Part shown: positions 34,616-45,138 of the stretch, one piece after another
How positions within the stretch are numbered: the first letter of the stretch is position 1
Layout: each line of letters starts with the position of its first letter
From: Nocardia paucivorans NBRC 100373
GTDB lineage: Bacteria; Actinomycetota; Actinomycetes; Mycobacteriales; Mycobacteriaceae
Direction: 5' to 3'
Assembly (NCBI RefSeq): GCF_000308675.1
Contig: NZ_BAGE01000041.1
Span: forward strand, 310,001-374,000
DNA: 64,000 bases
Notes under the pieces: model-generated
Database searches by the model: none
Seen by the model: only the letters and a program-made list of their open reading frames with translations
Told to the model about the DNA's origin: nothing
Program-made: the position numbers and the translations under genes

Positions 34616-37021
34616 TCAGGCGGCGGAGGTCACCCGGTAGACGTCGTATACGCCCTCGACATTGCGGACGACGTTCAGCAGGTGCCCCAGATGCTTGGGA
34701 TCGCCCATCTCGAAGGTGAACTTGCTGATCGCCACCCGGTCGCCGTGGGTGGTCACCGAGGCCGAGAGGATATTGACCTTCTCGTCGGCCAGCACCTTGG
34801 TGACATCGGACAACAATCGGGTGCGGTCCAACGCCTCGATCTGGATGGCGACCAGGAACACCGATGACGGCGACGGCGCCCACTCCACCTCGATGATGCG
34901 TTCGGGCTGCGCGCGCAGGGAATCGGCATTGGTGCAGTCGACGCGATGCACGCTCACCGCACCACCGCGGGTGACGAAGCCCATGATCTCGTCACCGGGG
35001 ACAGGGGTACAGCATTTGGCCAGTTTGGCCACGGTGCCCGGGGCGCCGGGGATCAACACCCCGGCATCGCCGGTGAGTCGTTGCCGGGACGGCGTCGTCG
35101 ACGGGGTGGAACGTTCGGCGAGCTCGTTCTCCACATCGCCGATACCGCCGAGCTGGGCCATCAGCCGCTGCACCACATGGTGCGCCGACACCTGGTTCTC
35201 GCCGACGGCGGTGTAGAGCATGGAGATATCGCTGTAGTGCAGTTCGTGCGCGACGGCCGTCATGGCGTCGACACTCATCAGCCGCTGCAGCGGTAGTCCG
35301 ACCCGGCGGACCTCCTTGTTGATCTGCTCCTTGCCGTTCTCCAACGCCTCTTCCCGGCGTTCCTTGGCGAACCACTGCCGGATCTTGGCCTTCGCCCTGG
35401 GGGAGACCACGAAGTTCTGCCAGTCGCGGCTGGGGCCGGCGTTCTGCGCCTTCGAGGTGAAGACCTCCACGACCTCGCCGTTTTCCAGCTGCCGTTCCAG
35501 GGCGACCAATCGGCCGTTCACCCGGGCACCGATACAGCGGTGTCCGACCTCGGTGTGCACCGCATAGGCGAAGTCGACGGGCGTGGACTTCTGCGGCAGG
35601 GTGATCACGTCGCCCTTGGGGGTGAAGACGAAGATCTCCGGCGCCTTCAGATCGAAACGCAGCGACTCCAGGAACTCGGCCGGGTCGGCGGCCTCCCGCT
35701 GCCAATCCAGCAGCTGGCGCATCCAGGCCATATCGTCGACCTCGGCGGTATCGCCGGAATGCTTACCGCGGGTCTCCTTGTAGCGCCAGTGCGCCGCGAT
35801 ACCGAACTCGGCGGTCCGATGCATATCGTGGGTGCGGATCTGCACTTCCAGCGGTTTGCCGTCGGGGCCGACGACGGTGGTGTGCAGCGACTGGTAGACG
35901 CCGTATCGGGGCTGGGCGATGTAATCCTTGAAGCGGCCGGCCATCGGCTGCCACAACGAATGCACCACCCCGACCGCGGCGTAGCAGTCGCGCACCTCGT
36001 CGCACAGGATGCGGATACCCACCAGGTCGTGGATATCGTCGAAGTCCTTACCCTTGACGATCATCTTCTGGTAGATCGACCAGTAGTGCTTGGGGCGGCC
36101 CTCTACGATGGCATTGATCCGGGAGGCGGCGAGAGTATTGACGATCTCGGCGCGCACCTTCGCCAGATAGGTGTCGCGCGATGGCGCGCGGTCGGCGACC
36201 AGTCGCACGATCTCGTCGTACTTCTTGGGATGAAGGATGGCGAAGGCCAGGTCCTCCAACTCCCATTTGACGGTGGCCATGCCCAGCCGGTGTGCCAGCG
36301 GCGCGATCACCTCGAGGGTTTCGCGAGCCTTCTTCGCCTGCTTCTCCGGGGGCAGGAAGCGCATGGTGCGCATATTGTGCAACCGGTCGGCCACCTTGAT
36401 CACCAGGACACGCGGGTCACGGGCCATGGCGATGATCATCTTGCGGATGGTCTCGGCCTCGGCCGCCGAACCGAGATTGACCTTGTCCAATTTCGTGACG
36501 CCGTCGACCAGATGCGCGACCTCGGGTCCGAAATCGGCGGTGAGCTGCTCCACCGAGTAACCGGTGTCCTCGACGGTGTCGTGCAATAGCGCGGCGACCA
36601 GGGTGGTGGTGTCCATGCCCAGCTCGGCGAGGATATTGGCGACTGCCAACGGATGGGTGATATAGGGATCACCCGATTTGCGGAACTGGTGTTTGTGCCG
36701 TTCGTCGGCCACATCGAAGGCGCGCTGCAACAGGGCGAGGTTGGCCTTCGGATACAGCTCCCGGTGCACCGTGGCCAAGGGTTCCAGAACCGGCTTGACC
36801 GCCGCGATCCCACGCTGTCCGGTCATTCGCCGGGCCAGCCGGGCACGCACCCGCCGGGAGGCAGAGGTCGGCACCGCGGCCGTCCCGCCCTGGCGGGTCC
36901 GATCGGAATCGGTGCGGGACCGGGGCGTGGGGGCCGCACCAGGAGGAATGGCCGGGACATCGCCGGATCGCTGGGCGGACGTCGGTTGCTCGACATTCGC
37001 TTCGCCCAGATGCTGAGCCAT
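34616..37021 (-). CDS. rel: Bifunctional (p)ppGpp synthetase/hydrolase Rel
   Basis: 801 residues. HD hydrolase domain (HDTVED, about 147-152), synthetase domain (with [13 protein letters not shown] and DLVGIRI), TGS ([12 protein letters not shown]), zinc-finger/helical region and C-terminal ACT domain. It makes and degrades the alarmone (p)ppGpp in the stringent response, and the intact HD and synthetase motifs indicate both activities. ATG at 37021 follows AGAGGTGG and gives a length like the 790-residue M. tuberculosis enzyme; the open frame upstream is not conserved. A TAGAGT -10-like element lies at 37087-37092. Confidence 0.95.
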   Translation of the reverse strand: MAQHLGEANVEQPTSAQRSGDVPAIPPGAAPTPRSRTDSDRTRQGGTAAVPTSASRRVRARLARRMTGQRGIAAVKPVLEPLATVHRELYPKANLALLQRAFDVADERHKHQFRKSGDPYITHPLAVANILAELGMDTTTLVAALLHDTVEDTGYSVEQLTADFGPEVAHLVDGVTKLDKVNLGSAAEAETIRKMIIAMARDPRVLVIKVADRLHNMRTMRFLPPEKQAKKARETLEVIAPLAHRLGMATVKWELEDLAFAILHPKKYDEIVRLVADRAPSRDTYLAKVRAEIVNTLAASRINAIVEGRPKHYWSIYQKMIVKGKDFDDIHDLVGIRILCDEVRDCYAAVGVVHSLWQPMAGRFKDYIAQPRYGVYQSLHTTVVGPDGKPLEVQIRTHDMHRTAEFGIAAHWRYKETRGKHSGDTAEVDDMAWMRQLLDWQREAADPAEFLESLRFDLKAPEIFVFTPKGDVITLPQKSTPVDFAYAVHTEVGHRCIGARVNGRLVALERQLENGEVVEVFTSKAQNAGPSRDWQNFVVSPRAKAKIRQWFAKERREEALENGKEQINKEVRRVGLPLQRLMSVDAMTAVAHELHYSDISMLYTAVGENQVSAHHVVQRLMAQLGGIGDVENELAERSTPSTTPSRQRLTGDAGVLIPGAPGTVAKLAKCCTPVPGDEIMGFVTRGGAVSVHRVDCTNADSLRAQPERIIEVEWAPSPSSVFLVAIQIEALDRTRLLSDVTKVLADEKVNILSASVTTHGDRVAISKFTFEMGDPKHLGHLLNVVRNVEGVYDVYRVTSAA

Positions 37022-37334
37022 GCCACCACCTCTCCATGCCGCGGTCCGGACCGGCTCCGAACCCGCAACTTCCTCCCGGAATACCAACTCTAGCCGCCGC
37101 ACCGGTATCGCATACCCCCCACCGATGCCGAATGCGCCGGCCACGATAACTCGACTATTCGAAACGTCGGCGTTCAACACAACGCCGACCACCCGCCGAA
37201 CCTTCCCGAGTACCTGCGATGAGACCGCCCGGACACCCTTTACCGACCGCAGCGCCGACCGGCCCCGAAACGGCGGTATTCGTCGACCCGGCGCAGACCA
37301 CATCCGGGTGGGACCGGGCCCTTACACTGCGACC
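37022..37334. promoter_or_regulatory. Divergent intergenic region, rel / MmcQ-like gene
   Basis: 313 bp without a gene. On the minus strand TAGAGT (37087-37092) is a candidate -10 for rel, 65 nt from its ATG. On the plus strand TACACT (37323-37328) is 6 nt before the ATG at 37335, implying a leaderless transcript. No hairpin, repeat or riboswitch is evident. Confidence 0.4.
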
Positions 37335-37718
37335 ATGGATCCGTTGGAGCGGCTGCGGGCCATCTGCCTGAACCTGCCGGAGACGAGCGAACGCCGTAAT
37401 CACGGCTCACCGGCGTTCGTGGTGCGGTCGAAATCGTTCGCGATATTCCTCGCGGCCGGTCGCCACGGCCCCGGATCGGATCTCTGGTGCCCCGCCCCCG
37501 AAGGGGTGCAGGCCGAGGTCGTGGCCGCCGAACCCGAACGGTTCTTCGTCCCCCCGTATGTGGGTCGCGGCGGATGGATCGGGGTGCATCTCGACATCGA
37601 TCCCGACTGGGACGAGATCCGCGCGATCATCCACGACGCCTACCGGAAGGTCGCACCGAAGCGGCTCTCGGTCGGCCTGAACCCACCCGCCACGACCGCC
37701 CCACCAACCCACGCCTGA
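37335..37718 (+). CDS. MmcQ/YjbR family DNA-binding-fold protein
   Basis: 127 residues of the MmcQ/YjbR fold: MDPLERLRAICLNLPETSER, a hydrophobic SFAIFLAAG strand, FFVPPYVGRGGWIGVHLD and a final AYRKVAPKRLS block. Family members adopt a double-wing fold; their molecular role is unestablished. No ribosome site precedes the ATG, and a TACACT -10 lies directly upstream, consistent with leaderless translation. It is divergent from rel. Confidence 0.8.
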   Translation: MDPLERLRAICLNLPETSERRNHGSPAFVVRSKSFAIFLAAGRHGPGSDLWCPAPEGVQAEVVAAEPERFFVPPYVGRGGWIGVHLDIDPDWDEIRAIIHDAYRKVAPKRLSVGLNPPATTAPPTHA

Positions 37719-37731
37719 GCGCCGGACCGGA

Positions 37732-39369
37732 TCATCCGGTCGCCTCCGGAGACCCGCCGGGTACAGGATCGACCTGCGCCGACAGCTCGGACTCGTCCGT
37801 CAATCCCGCCGGGGTGAGCACGAGGCGCCGGGTCACCCCGATCTCGTCCAGGAACCGCGGATCGTGACTCACCACGATCAGGGCGCCCTGGTATGCCGCC
37901 AAGGCCTGGGTGAGGTGGCCGAGACCGGACAGATCGAGATTGTTGGTGGGCTCGTCGAGCAGCAGGAGCCGCGGCGCCGGTTCGGACGACAGCAGCATCG
38001 CCAGCGCGGCGCGCAACCGCTCCCCGCCGGACAGGGCCGAAACCGGGATATCGGCCTCGGCGCCGCGGAACAGAAAACGGGCCAATCGAGCGCGGATACG
38101 TTCGGCATCGGCATGCGGGGCCGCGGCCGCCACATTCTCGAAAACCGAACGTTCCTCGTCGAAGATGTCCAGTCGTTGCGGAAGCATGCGCCAGGGCACC
38201 TTCGGCGGCTCGGCGGCGATCCGACGCAGCAACGTCGTCTTGCCCGCCCCGTTACGGCCGGTGATCGCCAGGCGCTCGGGTCCGGACATCCCGAGACTCA
38301 CAACCGGGCCATTGGCCAACCGCACCTCGTCGAGCGCGATCACCTCCTGCCCGGGATACAACCGGGTGTGCGGTAGGTCGACCCGGATCTCCCGATCGTC
38401 GCGCAACAACTCCTCGGCCTGCTGCAACTGCTCCTTGGCGGCATCCAGTTTCTCGATGTGGTTGTTGCGCAACTTCCCGGCCGCGACCTGAGCCTGACGT
38501 TTACGCATCCCCATGACGATCTTCGGCTCCCGCTTGTTCTCGTACATCTTGCGGCCGTAGCGCTGCCGGCGATCCAGTTTGATGCGGGCCTCCGCCAGCT
38601 CCTTCGCCTGTTTGCGCACATCACTGCGGGCATCCCGGATCGCGGCCCGGGCCACCTGTTGCTCTGCCTCGACAATGCGCTCGTATTCGCTGTAGTTGCC
38701 GCCGAACAACCGCAGCTCACCGGTCCGCAGTTCGGCGATGGTCGCCATACGTTCCAGGAGTTCCCGATCGTGGCCGACCACCAACACGGTGCCGGAGAAC
38801 TGCTCGACGACCTCGTACAACCTTGCCCGCGCCACCCGGTCCAGATTGTTGGTGGGTTCGTCCAGCAACAGCACATCGGGTTCACGTAGCAGTTCGGCGA
38901 CCAGCCCGAGCAGTACGGTTTCCCCGCCGGACAGGGTTTCCAGCCGTCGGTCGAGTCGGTCCACCGAATCCGCGAGATGGTCGAGACCGAGCCGCCCGAG
39001 CAGCGCGATGGCGCGTTCCTCGACATCCCATTGTCCGCCGACGAGGTCGAAGTCGGCCTCGTCGCCGGTCCCGGCTTCGATCCGATGCAGCGCCCGCCGT
39101 ATCTCGGCTATCCCGAGCACCGCGTCGACCCGCTCCCCCACCGCGAGACCGAGGTCCTGTCGCAGGTATCCGAGCAGACCGGTGACGGTGATCGAACCGC
39201 GTGCGGGGGTCAGTTCACCGGCCACGAGTCGGAGCAGGGTGGATTTACCGGCCCCGTTGCTCCCGACCAGCCCCACGTGCCCGGGACCGATGACGGCGTC
39301 GAGTCCCGCGAACACCGGGGTGCCGTCGGGCCAGGAGAAAGAGAGATCGGAAAGGACGATATTGGCCAT
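37732..39369 (-). CDS. ABC-F family ATPase (translation/antibiotic-resistance type)
   Basis: 545 residues with two ABC domains and no membrane segment. Walker A motifs GSNGAGKST (about 36-44) and GRNGAGKTT, signatures LSGGE twice, and Walker B LLLDEPTNNLD twice. A charged linker rich in Lys/Arg/Glu (GRKMYENKREPK) between them is the P-site tRNA interaction motif region. ABC-F proteins bind ribosomes and either regulate translation or protect from antibiotics; which type this is cannot be told from motifs alone. Located between rel and apt, where M. tuberculosis has no such gene, so it was probably gained in this lineage. Confidence 0.9.
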   Translation of the reverse strand: MANIVLSDLSFSWPDGTPVFAGLDAVIGPGHVGLVGSNGAGKSTLLRLVAGELTPARGSITVTGLLGYLRQDLGLAVGERVDAVLGIAEIRRALHRIEAGTGDEADFDLVGGQWDVEERAIALLGRLGLDHLADSVDRLDRRLETLSGGETVLLGLVAELLREPDVLLLDEPTNNLDRVARARLYEVVEQFSGTVLVVGHDRELLERMATIAELRTGELRLFGGNYSEYERIVEAEQQVARAAIRDARSDVRKQAKELAEARIKLDRRQRYGRKMYENKREPKIVMGMRKRQAQVAAGKLRNNHIEKLDAAKEQLQQAEELLRDDREIRVDLPHTRLYPGQEVIALDEVRLANGPVVSLGMSGPERLAITGRNGAGKTTLLRRIAAEPPKVPWRMLPQRLDIFDEERSVFENVAAAAPHADAERIRARLARFLFRGAEADIPVSALSGGERLRAALAMLLSSEPAPRLLLLDEPTNNLDLSGLGHLTQALAAYQGALIVVSHDPRFLDEIGVTRRLVLTPAGLTDESELSAQVDPVPGGSPEATG

Positions 39370-39565
39370 GCCTGCCTCACAGAGGTTTCGAACCGAACGC
39401 GGCGCGCGGGGTGCGGGCCGCCCGAACGACTACCTCAGGAGAGCAACGGCGAACTCCGATCAACGGGAACAGGACTCGACCAGAGTAGCCACACCGATCA
39501 TCCCGTGCCAGTGTTTTCTCGACCGGCTTTTCGACCGAGGGGTTCCGACCGGGGTGTCCCTCGTA

Positions 39566-40138
39566 TCACACGGTGACGATGGAGGTGAGCGGATAGTCCC
39601 CCTGCCGGGCACGTCCGTCCAGGAACCCGAGTTCCAGTACGACCGCCGCCGCGACCACATGGGCGCCGGCGGAGACGAAGAGATCCGCGGCCGCGGCGAG
39701 GGTGCCGCCCGTGGCCAGCACATCATCGAGCAGGAGCACCCGACGGCCCGGCAGATCCACGCCCTCGCCGGGAATTTCCAGCGCGGCAGAACCGTATTCG
39801 AGATCGTATTCCCGGGTGACGACCGGCGGCGGCAGCTTGCCGCGTTTACGCACGGCCAGCACCCCGGTACCCAACGCGGTGGCCACACCGGCGCCGAGCA
39901 GGAAACCACGGGCGTCGACCCCGGCGACCAGGTCCACATCGGGGGCCAGGGCGGCCAGACAATCGATAACGGTGCGGAACCCCTCGGAATCAGCGAAAAC
40001 GGGAGTGAGATCGGCGAACCGAATACCGGGCGAAGGGAAGTCGTCGACCCAACGAGTATGCCGATGGACCAGTTCGGCCGCCTTGGCCGTACGCTCGGCG
40101 ATCGTATTGTCCGACTCGATCGCCGCATGCTTGCTCAT
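39566..40138 (-). CDS. apt: Adenine phosphoribosyltransferase
   Basis: 190 residues. The PRPP-binding motif VLLLDDVLATGGT is intact, with the APRT features DDFPSPGIRFADLTPVF and VAGVDARGFLLGAGVA before it. It salvages adenine to AMP. ATG at 40138 follows GGAGTGG at 5 nt spacing. It lies downstream of the SBP lipoprotein gene and secDF, the conserved order secD-secF-lipoprotein-apt-rel (here with ABC-F and MmcQ inserted before rel). Confidence 0.92.
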   Translation of the reverse strand: MSKHAAIESDNTIAERTAKAAELVHRHTRWVDDFPSPGIRFADLTPVFADSEGFRTVIDCLAALAPDVDLVAGVDARGFLLGAGVATALGTGVLAVRKRGKLPPPVVTREYDLEYGSAALEIPGEGVDLPGRRVLLLDDVLATGGTLAAAADLFVSAGAHVVAAAVVLELGFLDGRARQGDYPLTSIVTV

Positions 40139-40174
40139 CGACACCACTCCATTCTCCACAACCCACAACACCGC

Positions 40175-41890
40175 TCATCGCTGGAGCACCCACCGGTCCA
40201 TATTCCATCCGGTCCCGGCCCGGGTGGGTCCCGCGATGCCGTTCTGCAAACCGCCGCCGAAGGCGATGGTGCGCGGAGTGGCGAACAACGGAATGCTCGG
40301 CAATTCCGCCCACAGAAGATTTTCCGCTTCGGCGAGCAGACCCAGCTGCACTCCCGAATTGTCATCGGCGGCAAGCTGATCCGTTATCGCATCGTAGCGG
40401 CCGTTACGGAAGTGCCCGAAATTCAATCCGCTACCGGTGCGCAATGCGCCGGTAGCGGTCACCCCGGTCAGCGAACCGGCCGGACCGGGCGCGGCCGCGG
40501 GGCCGGCCAGTACGGCGTCCACCTGTGCCTGTGCGAGTCGGTCGGGAGTGAAGTCGGGGGTACCGGCGTCCTCCACCGTGATACCTGCCGGTTTGCAGGC
40601 CTCGGCGATCGCCTGCACCGTGCGAGCACGCCGGGCATCGGGAGCCAGATAACCGATCCGCACGGTGGGATGGTCCACACCGGCGGCGGTCAAGGCGGCG
40701 GTGGCACGTTTCACATCTGAACCGTCGAACGGCGCCCCCGCCCCGGCGACCGCGGAATAGAAAACCGAATCCTGTTGCACGATATGGGCATTGACCGGCG
40801 ACGAACCGACACCGGCCTCTGGGGCGTCCTCGACCCGGCCGAGTTCGTCGAACAGCGCACGACGCGGTATGCACAAGGCCAGTGCCCGCCGGACATCACC
40901 GGAACGGAAGACGCCGTCGGTGCCCAGGATCAATTGCTCGGTGCCCCGACTCGCCACCTGGTGCACGTCGAACCCGTCCAGGTCCAGTTCCGGAATCGAC
41001 CCCGCGCCGATATCGACCACGGCCACCGACCCGTCGGAGATCTTGGCAGCGAGATCGGCCGGTTTCGGCCAGATGACGATCCGCCCGGTCGCGGGCCGAT
41101 CCCCCCACCACTGTTCGTTGGCGACCAGGACCAGGCCGTCCTCGGCGGTGAACGATTCGATCCGATACGGGCCGGAGGACGGGAAACGGGTCGGATCGAG
41201 CTCGCCGGGGGTCATATTCCACCCGGTGTTCCAGAAATCGGCCAGCTTTCCCAGCGCCGCCATATCACCGGACTGGACCGCGGACACCACATCCGGCACC
41301 CCCGCCGCCTGCGCGGCCACATGCGCGGGCATCAGCTCCCCCGCGGCGAAGAGGGTGCGCCAAGGCAGATAGTGCCGGCCCGGACGGAACACCACGGTCG
41401 CGTCCTTGGATCCCGATTGGCAGTCCACTCGTTCGATGGCCGAGTAACCGGCCGTGCTCGCGGTGTCGAACAACGGAACCTGACCACCCGGCCCGGGCTT
41501 GGTGAACCGTCCGCTGCGCGCGGCCCAGGTGAGCACCAGATCGTCGCAGGAGGTGGGTACTCCGTCGGAATAGACTCCCTCGGGATTGAGCCGGTACTGG
41601 ATGGTCTGGGCTTCGCCGGGTACCTCCTTGGCGGTGCCCACATCCGTATCGGCGACCTGCTGCCCGTCCGGGCCGGTGTAGAAGAAGCCGGTCAGCACCC
41701 GACCGAATACGGCCGCCGCGCCACCCGCCGCACCGGCGGTGCTGCCGGCGTTGTAACTGGTGACCGCGACATCGACGGCGTAACCGATCGACGGCACCTG
41801 ATCCTTGCCGCCGGAGCAACCGGCCGCGAGAGCGGCGACCACCACGGTGGTGCCCAGTATCGCGATCACCCGGCGCACGGATTGCCGCAT
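40175..41890 (-). CDS. ABC-type substrate-binding lipoprotein (SBP_bac_5 family, Rv2585c-like)
   Basis: 571 residues. A signal peptide ends in the lipobox LAAGC (about residues 21-25). The mature protein is a family-5 solute-binding protein with the typical YRLNPEGVYSDGVPTSCDDLVLTW block, SSGPYRIESF and AENLLWAELPSIPLF near the end. Family-5 proteins bind peptides, nickel or other solutes for import, but no permease or ATPase gene is near, so the ligand is unknown. It is coupled by position to secF (20-nt gap). M. tuberculosis has the same orphan lipoprotein (Rv2585c) here. Confidence 0.85.
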   Translation of the reverse strand: MRQSVRRVIAILGTTVVVAALAAGCSGGKDQVPSIGYAVDVAVTSYNAGSTAGAAGGAAAVFGRVLTGFFYTGPDGQQVADTDVGTAKEVPGEAQTIQYRLNPEGVYSDGVPTSCDDLVLTWAARSGRFTKPGPGGQVPLFDTASTAGYSAIERVDCQSGSKDATVVFRPGRHYLPWRTLFAAGELMPAHVAAQAAGVPDVVSAVQSGDMAALGKLADFWNTGWNMTPGELDPTRFPSSGPYRIESFTAEDGLVLVANEQWWGDRPATGRIVIWPKPADLAAKISDGSVAVVDIGAGSIPELDLDGFDVHQVASRGTEQLILGTDGVFRSGDVRRALALCIPRRALFDELGRVEDAPEAGVGSSPVNAHIVQQDSVFYSAVAGAGAPFDGSDVKRATAALTAAGVDHPTVRIGYLAPDARRARTVQAIAEACKPAGITVEDAGTPDFTPDRLAQAQVDAVLAGPAAAPGPAGSLTGVTATGALRTGSGLNFGHFRNGRYDAITDQLAADDNSGVQLGLLAEAENLLWAELPSIPLFATPRTIAFGGGLQNGIAGPTRAGTGWNMDRWVLQR

Positions 41891-41909
41891 CGAGGAACCC
41901 CCTAGCTGG

Positions 41910-43115
41910 TCAGTACCGCTTCTTCTGCCGTTTTCCAGTCGGTCTGGCGCCGGGACGGGGAGCGCCCGCCGCGGCCCGACGCGGTATGTCGGAGGAGGCT
42001 CTCCCCGGGGCCGCCCGCCGCTCGCCACGGGGGCCGGTGCGATCGTCCGATACGCCGGCGGCATTGGCTCGTTTCGCCAGCACCTTCTTGGTGTGCGCGG
42101 CGACCGGGCCCCAGCGTTCCTTCAACGAGACCAGCATCGGCGTGGCGAAAAAGATCGACGAGTAGGCGCCGACCACCAGCCCCACCAGCTGGATCAGCGC
42201 CAGATCCTGCAGGGTGCCGACGCCGAGCATCCACACCGCGATCACCATGAGCCCGATGATCGGTAGCGCGCCGATGACCGCGGTGTTGATCGACCGCATC
42301 AATGTCTGGTTGACGGCCAGATTGGCCTGTTCGGCGTAGGTGCGCCGGTTGAGATGCAGGATGCCGCGGGTGTTCTCCTCGACCTTGTCGAAGACGACCA
42401 CCGAGTCGTACAGCGAGAAGCCCAGGATGGTCAGCATGCCGATAACGGTCGCCGGTGTGACCTCGAAGCCGACGAGCGCGTACACCCCCGCCGTGACCAG
42501 CATGTCGAAACCGAGCGCGGCGAGGGCGGCGAGCGCCATATCGCGTTCGTAGCGAATGGTGATGTACGCGGTGACCAGCACCAAAAACACCACCAGCGCG
42601 ATCAGCGCCTGCCGGGTGATCTGGCCGCCCCAGGTCTCGCTGACATCGGAGACACTGATCGCGTTACGGCTCGGGTTACCCGCGTCATCGGTGGGTTGGA
42701 ACCGGTCGAACAGCGCGGCCTGGAGGGCCTCGGCCTGTTCGGATTCCAGGGTGGACGACCGGATGAGAATGGTCTTCGTATCACCACTTCCCACGGTCTG
42801 CACCGACTCGGGATCATCGCCGATGACCTCGTGGTACACCTGTTCGACCGCGGTGGTATCAGCCGAGCCGGCCGGGAACTGGACCCGCGTACCGCCGACG
42901 AAATCGATCCCGAGAGTGAATCCGCGCAGCAGGATGCCGGCCAGACAGACGAGCACGATCAGCGCGGTGATCGCGTACCACATCCGGCGTTTGCCGACGA
43001 CATCGAGCACACCGGTCCCGGTGTAGAGACGATTCATCCAACTGTGCCTGGGCAGGGTCGAACCGTCGTCCTCGAGAGCCCGGTGCTCCATTGCGTGCGT
43101 TGTGGGGCTGTTCAT
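41910..43115 (-). CDS. secF: Protein translocase subunit SecF
   Basis: About 401 residues, six transmembrane helices with the SecF signatures GIDFVGGTRV and FGFEVTPATVIGMLTILGFSLYDSV-type block. A basic Arg/Pro/Gly-rich C-terminal extension follows, as in other mycolata. With SecD it uses the proton-motive force to complete protein export through SecYEG. ATG at 43115 has GGAAGG 10 nt upstream; GTG at 43124, overlapping the secD stop as GTGA, is the alternative. Confidence 0.93.
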   Translation of the reverse strand: MNSPTTHAMEHRALEDDGSTLPRHSWMNRLYTGTGVLDVVGKRRMWYAITALIVLVCLAGILLRGFTLGIDFVGGTRVQFPAGSADTTAVEQVYHEVIGDDPESVQTVGSGDTKTILIRSSTLESEQAEALQAALFDRFQPTDDAGNPSRNAISVSDVSETWGGQITRQALIALVVFLVLVTAYITIRYERDMALAALAALGFDMLVTAGVYALVGFEVTPATVIGMLTILGFSLYDSVVVFDKVEENTRGILHLNRRTYAEQANLAVNQTLMRSINTAVIGALPIIGLMVIAVWMLGVGTLQDLALIQLVGLVVGAYSSIFFATPMLVSLKERWGPVAAHTKKVLAKRANAAGVSDDRTGPRGERRAAPGRASSDIPRRAAAGAPRPGARPTGKRQKKRY

Positions 43116-43120
43116 CGTCC

Positions 43121-44965
43121 TCACGCCTTCCCGACCGCGGCCTCGGCCGCCTTGCGCTCACGGGCCAACTGCTGGATCGCGCCGAGGCCGTTCACCGACG
43201 GTTTCGCCCAGAAGGGGGAACGGGCGGCCAGTTGCACCAGCGGGGCCGTCACCAGGAACACCACCACCACGTCGAGGATGGTGGTGAGTCCGAGGGTGAA
43301 GGCGAAACCACGCACCTGCCCGACGGCCAGTACGTACAGTACGGCCGCGGCGATGAAACTCACCGCATTACCCGACAGGATGGTGCGGCGCGCCCGCTCC
43401 CATCCACGGGGCACGGCCGAACGGAAACTACGTCCTTCGCGCATTTCGTCCTTGATGCGTTCGAAGAACACCACGAACGAGTCGGCGGTCATACCGATAC
43501 CGATGATGAGACCGGCGATACCGGCCAGATCCAGGGTGAACCCGATCCACCGGCCGAGCAGCACCATGATCCCGTAGACGGCGATACCGGAACCCAGTAG
43601 CGACAGCGCGGTGAGGAAGCCGAGCATCCGGTAGTAGATCAGGCAGTACAACAGCACCACGGCCAGGCCGACGGCGCCGGCGATCAGACCGGCCTTCAGC
43701 GACGACAGGCCGAGCGTCGCCGAGACGGTTTCGGCCTCCGATGTCTGGAACGACAGCGGCAGAGAACCGTATTTGAGGGTATTGGCCAGTTCCTTGGCGC
43801 TGGTGGCGGTGAAGTTTCCGGAGATCTGGGTGCGACCGCCGTGTTGCGGGCCCTGCTGCACGACCGGTGCGCTCACCACCTCCGAATCGAGCACGAAGGC
43901 GACCCGCTTGTAGAGGTATTCGCCGGTGAGGGTGGCCCAGGCGTCGCTACCGCCGCCCTTGAACTCCAGGTTGACCTCGTGTCGCGCCTGCTGAGGGTTG
44001 AATCCCGAGGTGGCGTCGGCGATCTCCTGACCATCGATGCGGCTCTTGTCGAGCAGGAACACCTCCGTGCCATCGGCGGAGCAGGTGACCAACGGCAGAT
44101 TCGGATCGTCGTTACCCGCCAGCGGGTCGGCGCCGCTGCAATCCAGGGTGGCCATGGCGGTCTGCTGGACGGCCGGGTCGGTGCTCTGGCGCAAGGCCTT
44201 GGCCGCAGCGATGTCGCGTTGTGCCCGCTGCTGAGGGCTCAGCGAGGCGTCGTCGGGCTGCTCGGCCGGAGCGGGGGCCGGGGGCGCCGACGGTTCGGGC
44301 GCGGGGGTGGTGGGCGCTTGGGCCGGGAATACCCGCTGCTGCGGGGTGGAGCCCTGCGTCTCCGATTCGCTCGTCGTGCCGTTCTCGGCAGAATCGGTGC
44401 CGTCCTCGGCGGAACCGGTGGTGTCCTCGGCAGAATCGGTGTTCTCCTCGGTGGAACCGGTCTCGTCGACCGTTCCGGACGCGTCCTCCGCACCAGGTGT
44501 GTCCTGGGACGGGGTCGCGTCGCCCTCGGCGGGAGCGGGGGCGGGAGGGGCCTCCGGCGCGACCGGAGCCGTCGGGGCCTGACCGGGAGGCCGAGCATCC
44601 AGGACCGGGCGGATGTACAGCTTGGCGGTAGTGGCCAAGGTGCGCGCCTGCTGGCTGTCGTCCCCGGGCACGGTGATCACCAGGTTGTCCCCGTCGATGA
44701 TGACCTCGGAACCACCCACACCGAGCCCGTTGACCCGGTTCTCGATGATTTCCTGCGCTTTCCGCAGGCTGTCCTGGCTCGGCCGGCTACCGTCCGGGGT
44801 ACGAGCGGTCAGGGTGACGCGGGTGCCGCCCTGCAGATCGATGCCGAGTTTGGGCGTCGGGGACTTGTCACCGGTGAAGAACACCAGTGCGTAGATCGCG
44901 GCCACCAGCACGCCGAACAGAGCGAGCCAGCGGAGGTGGTGCGCCGATCCCTGAGACGGTGGCAC
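43121..44965 (-). CDS. secD: Protein translocase subunit SecD with repeat-bearing low-complexity insertion
   Basis: 614 residues. [20 protein letters not shown] near the N terminus and five C-terminal membrane helices with [23 protein letters not shown] are diagnostic. Between the two extracytoplasmic parts (residues about 120-240) is an acidic Pro/Ala/Thr/Glu-rich insert partly built of 7-residue repeats of the TxSAED type. A Pro-rich insert occurs in mycobacterial SecD too. GTG at 44965 is chosen with AGGAG 10 nt upstream. It forms one operon with yajC, secF and the lipoprotein. Confidence 0.95.
   Translation of the reverse strand: MPPSQGSAHHLRWLALFGVLVAAIYALVFFTGDKSPTPKLGIDLQGGTRVTLTARTPDGSRPSQDSLRKAQEIIENRVNGLGVGGSEVIIDGDNLVITVPGDDSQQARTLATTAKLYIRPVLDARPPGQAPTAPVAPEAPPAPAPAEGDATPSQDTPGAEDASGTVDETGSTEENTDSAEDTTGSAEDGTDSAENGTTSESETQGSTPQQRVFPAQAPTTPAPEPSAPPAPAPAEQPDDASLSPQQRAQRDIAAAKALRQSTDPAVQQTAMATLDCSGADPLAGNDDPNLPLVTCSADGTEVFLLDKSRIDGQEIADATSGFNPQQARHEVNLEFKGGGSDAWATLTGEYLYKRVAFVLDSEVVSAPVVQQGPQHGGRTQISGNFTATSAKELANTLKYGSLPLSFQTSEAETVSATLGLSSLKAGLIAGAVGLAVVLLYCLIYYRMLGFLTALSLLGSGIAVYGIMVLLGRWIGFTLDLAGIAGLIIGIGMTADSFVVFFERIKDEMREGRSFRSAVPRGWERARRTILSGNAVSFIAAAVLYVLAVGQVRGFAFTLGLTTILDVVVVFLVTAPLVQLAARSPFWAKPSVNGLGAIQQLARERKAAEAAVGKA
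44379..44462. repeat. Four 21-bp tandem repeats within secD
   Basis: Units 44379-44399, 44400-44420, 44421-44441 and 44442-44462 share the frame CCGTCCTCGGCGGAACCGGTG with 2-5 differences each. They encode the SAED-type heptads of the SecD insert and keep the frame. Confidence 0.85.
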
Positions 44966-45138
44966 GGGTCGTCATCTCCTAGGCGGAAGTCGGGTGGAAC
45001 AGTCGGGTTGCGCGCCGATCCACATCGGATACCGGTGGTATCCGATGGGCGAACCGCACAGGTGAGCGGTCTGTGCCCGGAGGCGGCAGCGCAGTGTAAC
45101 CACGCGGGGTGCCCGCCCACGCGCCGAACGACACGAAC

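Noticed and set aside
38696-40720. 674-codon open frame on the plus strand, and other long antisense frames (for example 2081-3619 plus, 10632-12359 minus)
   Set aside because: High-GC sequence gives long open frames opposite real genes; these overlap aspS, korA, ABC-F and others, have Arg/Ser/Pro-biased composition and no family motifs.
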